7,423 nt of DNA from Bacillota bacterium (GTDB lineage: Bacteria > Bacillota > UBA5301 > JASBVW01), in the NCBI GenBank assembly GCA_029961005.1, contig JASBVW010000062.1, positions 1 to 7,423 on the forward strand. The letters run 5' to 3'. Shown piece after piece: positions 5,522 to 7,423 of the stretch. How positions within the stretch are numbered: position 1 is the first letter of the stretch; each line of letters starts with the position of its first letter. A model generated the notes under the pieces. The model was given only the letters and a program-made list of their open reading frames with translations. It was not told the origin of the DNA and did not search any database. The position numbers were made by a program, and so were the translations under genes.

Positions 5522-7210
5522 ATGAACTCTGTGAAGAGTTTGCTGGATTTATACCGGGAAATGAATGCCATGGAACGGCTTCACGAGTTCGTCCGGGCTG
5601 CAGTGGTCGCCTTTGTTCTCTACACTACCTGGCTGGCTTTCCCCGAGCTGTTTCGAGCGAACCAGGGCTTTCTCCTTTTTAGCGCCTTTCTCTACATCCT
5701 GCTTCCCTTAAATACAGCCTCGCTGGCCGAGGGCGGCAAAGTAGTTAATTACCTGGTCACGGCCTCTGACCTGGCGTTGACGGTGGTCATCTACTGGCTC
5801 GCGGGAGGGAGGGGGGGCTTTGGCGCCATCCTCTACTTTCTCACCATCGGTTGGGCCACTACCCGCTATTCCCAAACCGAGGCTTTCATCGTCACCCTGC
5901 TGGTGGCGCTGGCCTATGTCGCCAACCACATCAGCGTCCTCACGGCCCACTGGAGCCTGCACCTCCTGCTCACCTTGAGCCATGCGGTGGCGGGCATGCT
6001 GGCCCTGGGGGCTTATACTTATGCCTTCGCAGAAACGGTGCGCGTGGCCGAGACCGACCGGCGGAAGAAGGAGCTCCTCTTGCGGGAGTTGAAGGCCTCT
6101 TTCCAAGAACAGGCGGCGGTGGCGGCAGAGCTGGAAAAGGCCAATCTTCAGCTTAAGCAGCACGCCCAGGCTTTGGAACAGTCCCGGAGCGAGTTGATCA
6201 AGCGCAACCGGGAGCTGGCTCTTTTGGCCGAGATCTTGAAGGTCTTGGGCTCCACCCTGGAGGTGGAGGTCCTCCTCTCGGAGGCCTTGGACAAGGTGGT
6301 GGAGCTGATGGAGGCCGAGCGGAGCCTGGTCTTTCTCCGGGAGCAAGAGGAGGAGAAGGTGCTGACGGTAGCTGCCGCTGCCCCTTCTGACACCTTCTGG
6401 CAACAGGTGGTGATCCACTCCGGCCAGGGGCTCCTGGGGCAGGCGGTCGAGCAGTGCAAGCCCCTGCTGTGGCGCCGCGGCCAGCCCGGTCCGCTTTGGT
6501 CCGCTGAGCCTTCCCCCCGGGAGGAGGAGCTAACGAGTGTGATTGCCACCCCGCTCAAGATTAACCAGGCGGTTTCCGGCCTGATGGTGCTGCTCAACCA
6601 CCGGCGCGGCTACTTCAGCCCCGCAGAGCTGGAGTTCTTCGGCCTCATCGCCGGGCAGTTCAGCCTGGCCTTAGAGAAGGCCTTCCTCTATCGGCAGGTC
6701 AAGCTGCAGGCCATTACCGATAGCCTCACCGGCCTGTACAATTTCCGCCATTTCCAACAGCGCCTGCGCGAGGAACTCGCCCGCGCCCGCCGGCACGGGA
6801 TCAGGGTTTCACTGCTCATGATCGATCTGGACTGGTTTAAAGAGTTCAACGACACTTACGGCCATCCCCAAGGGGACCTCTTGCTGCGCCGAGTAGCCCA
6901 AGCATTCCGGGAGAGCGTGCGCGAGGGGGACGTGGTGGCCCGCTACGGGGGCGAGGAGTTTGTGATCATTCTCCCTGATACGGGGCAAGAGGAGGCCGTC
7001 TGCCTGGCGGAGCGCCTTTGTGAAGTGGTCCGGCGCAACCGCTGGGAGGTGGGGCAGAAAGGGGACCGCCGCCTGGTGACCTGCAGCATCGGCGTGGCCA
7101 CTTTCCCCGACGATGCCCGCACCCCCGAAGGACTGATCCGCGTAGCCGATGAAGCGCTCTACGAAGCCAAACGGGAGGGCAAGGACCGCGTCCGGGCCTG
7201 CCGACGTTAG
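5522..7210 (+). CDS. Membrane-anchored GAF-GGDEF diguanylate cyclase
   Basis: This enzyme makes cyclic di-GMP from two GTP, facing the cytoplasm from the inner membrane. In the 562 residues from ATG 5522, about six hydrophobic segments lie between 18 and 170. A charged coiled coil spans about 174-232, a GAF sensor domain about 233-385, and a GGDEF domain about 396-562. The GGDEF domain opens with ITDSLTGLYN and has the metal-site DLDWFK (Asp435, Asp437), FNDTYGH and the active-site GGEEF at 476-480. An RxxD motif (Arg467-Asp470) lies five residues before GGEEF, the usual inhibitory site for product feedback. All signature residues are present, so activity is expected. The signal sensed is unknown. 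The start is not settled. GTG 5501 has GAGG 5 nt upstream. ATG 5522, the only ATG, touches its GAGGGG. GTG 5531 lies 9 nt after the same GAGGGG. The choice changes the protein by at most ten residues. No clear promoter of its own is seen. Confidence 0.93.
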   Translation: MNSVKSLLDLYREMNAMERLHEFVRAAVVAFVLYTTWLAFPELFRANQGFLLFSAFLYILLPLNTASLAEGGKVVNYLVTASDLALTVVIYWLAGGRGGFGAILYFLTIGWATTRYSQTEAFIVTLLVALAYVANHISVLTAHWSLHLLLTLSHAVAGMLALGAYTYAFAETVRVAETDRRKKELLLRELKASFQEQAAVAAELEKANLQLKQHAQALEQSRSELIKRNRELALLAEILKVLGSTLEVEVLLSEALDKVVELMEAERSLVFLREQEEEKVLTVAAAAPSDTFWQQVVIHSGQGLLGQAVEQCKPLLWRRGQPGPLWSAEPSPREEELTSVIATPLKINQAVSGLMVLLNHRRGYFSPAELEFFGLIAGQFSLALEKAFLYRQVKLQAITDSLTGLYNFRHFQQRLREELARARRHGIRVSLLMIDLDWFKEFNDTYGHPQGDLLLRRVAQAFRESVREGDVVARYGGEEFVIILPDTGQEEAVCLAERLCEVVRRNRWEVGQKGDRRLVTCSIGVATFPDDARTPEGLIRVADEALYEAKREGKDRVRACRR

Positions 7211-7275
7211 TGCGAAGAAGGTTCGGTGGCCAGGAGGGACCAGGCTTGTCTCCAGGTGCGCTGGCGCCCCTTGCT

Positions 7276-7291
7276 CCACCATATGTTGTAT
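7276..7291 (+). promoter_or_regulatory. NrdR-box-like palindrome, copy 1
   Basis: CCACCATATGTTGTAT matches 12 of 16 positions of the NrdR box as I remember it (ACACWATATMTWGTGT). NrdR is the ATP/dATP-sensing zinc-ribbon repressor of ribonucleotide reductase operons and binds pairs of such boxes near the promoter. This copy overlaps the weak -35/-10 region. Half of it, ATGTTGTA at 7283-7290, is an exact inverted repeat of TACAACAT in copy 2. Confidence 0.6.
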
Positions 7292-7308
7292 GATAGACTA
7301 AACACCGG

Positions 7309-7324
7309 CTACAACATCTAGTGG
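7309..7324 (+). promoter_or_regulatory. NrdR-box-like palindrome, copy 2
   Basis: CTACAACATCTAGTGG matches 12 of 16 positions of the remembered NrdR consensus, including the diagnostic TCTAGTG. It starts 33 bp after copy 1, with a 17-bp gap, close to three helical turns. This is near the 15-16 bp gap usual for paired NrdR boxes. It lies 24 nt before the start codon of the putative reductase gene. Confidence 0.65.
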
Positions 7325-7348
7325 ATAAAGGGCAAAGGAGGAGCGTCG

Positions 7349-7423
7349 ATGACCATCCCCCTAAGTGAGAATGCCCGCAGCGTTCTGGAGAAGCGCTACC
7401 TCAAGAAGGTGGACGGGCGGCCG
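7349..7423 (+). CDS. nrdJ: 5' end of probable class II (adenosylcobalamin-dependent) ribonucleotide reductase (partial)
   Basis: Only 25 residues are inside the window. The stretch LSENARSVLEKRYLKKVDG resembles the N-terminus of B12-dependent ribonucleotide reductases, which begin with a short helix of the form TENA-x-x-VLEKRYL followed by a charged, Gly-containing turn. Such enzymes reduce ribonucleoside di- or triphosphates to deoxy forms without oxygen, which would suit an anaerobe. ATG 7349 has AGGAGG at 7336-7341 with a 7-nt gap, the best ribosome binding site in the window. The two NrdR-like boxes immediately upstream are independent support, since NrdR regulates reductase genes. No catalytic residue is visible in this fragment. 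A class I or III large subunit sharing the same N-terminal motif (ATP-cone types) cannot be fully excluded. Confidence 0.72.
   Translation, partial: MTIPLSENARSVLEKRYLKKVDGRP

Larger units (their letters stand above)
7211..7348 (+). other. Intergenic region upstream of the reductase gene
   Basis: These 138 nt start GC-rich, with three CCAGG/CAGG copies and a small CCAG-CTGG hairpin (7252-7264), but no T run, so I do not call a terminator. They become AT-rich from about 7281. The AT-rich half holds the two NrdR-like boxes. A weak promoter, TTGCTC (7271-7276) and TAGACT (7294-7299) with 17-nt spacing, overlaps box 1 and the gap between the boxes. AGGAGG at 7336-7341, 7 nt before ATG 7349, is an ideal ribosome binding site. 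The space is too short for a cobalamin riboswitch, and none of its conserved boxes is visible. Confidence 0.5.

Noticed and set aside
5708..6418. Antisense frame (236 codons) across the diguanylate cyclase
   Set aside because: Leu/Gln/His-rich antisense shadow without motifs. The sense strand is fully explained.
7211..7348. Cobalamin riboswitch before the putative B12-dependent reductase
   Set aside because: The 138-nt gap is too small for the full element and I see no B12-box-like sequence. The NrdR-like boxes explain the AT-rich part.
1..7423. CRISPR arrays, insertion sequences, tRNA or rRNA genes
   Set aside because: No regularly spaced direct repeats, transposase motifs, terminal inverted repeats or tRNA/rRNA-like sequences were found on reading either strand.

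Overview
This is a GC-rich, densely packed bacterial chromosome window. All supported genes lie on the + strand. The metG-tatD pair, in the order known from Bacillota, good GGAGG-type ribosome binding sites and a probable class II (B12-dependent) ribonucleotide reductase behind NrdR-like boxes suggest a GC-rich, possibly anaerobic and thermophilic Bacillota of the Moorella/Ammonifex/Desulfotomaculum kind. The placement is inference from gene order and protein character, not from a marker gene.

Layout: (1) 2-115, the 3' tail of an unidentified gene. (2) 143-2134, metG, methionyl-tRNA synthetase with a fused C-terminal tRNA-binding OB domain. (3) 2153-2935, tatD, a metal-dependent nuclease, only 18 nt downstream. 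(4) 2985-4484, a 499-residue multi-pass membrane protein whose C-terminal half is a DUF92 domain (the family of plant VTE6) and whose N-terminal half is weakly reminiscent of prenol kinases. These genes are closely spaced and read as one operon, possibly ending at a small hairpin at 4486-4504.

A good sigma-A type promoter (TTGACA, extended -10 TGGTATATT) at 4503-4533 starts a second unit. Its first gene, about 4622-5455, has no assigned name that I recognise. Its architecture reads as a divergent HhH-GPD (endonuclease III/OGG-like) protein with a C-terminal cysteine cluster of unusual spacing. Its start is a puzzle, because the strong Shine-Dalgarno sequence sits well upstream of the first ordinary start codon. 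A terminator- or attenuator-like hairpin at 5474-5515 separates it from a membrane-bound diguanylate cyclase (about 5522-7210: six transmembrane helices, coiled coil, GAF, GGEEF with an intact RxxD inhibitory site).

The last 138 nt of non-coding sequence (7211-7348) hold two tandem NrdR-box-like palindromes. They precede an ATG with an ideal Shine-Dalgarno sequence, and the 25 residues that follow resemble the N-terminus of class II ribonucleotide reductase.

The first block is housekeeping (translation, nucleic acid processing, perhaps isoprenoid salvage). The rest mixes probable DNA repair, c-di-GMP signalling and dNTP synthesis. I see no mobile element, CRISPR array, tRNA or rRNA, and no clear multi-gene novel system. 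The most novel item is the HhH-GPD-like protein with its odd start and cysteine cluster.
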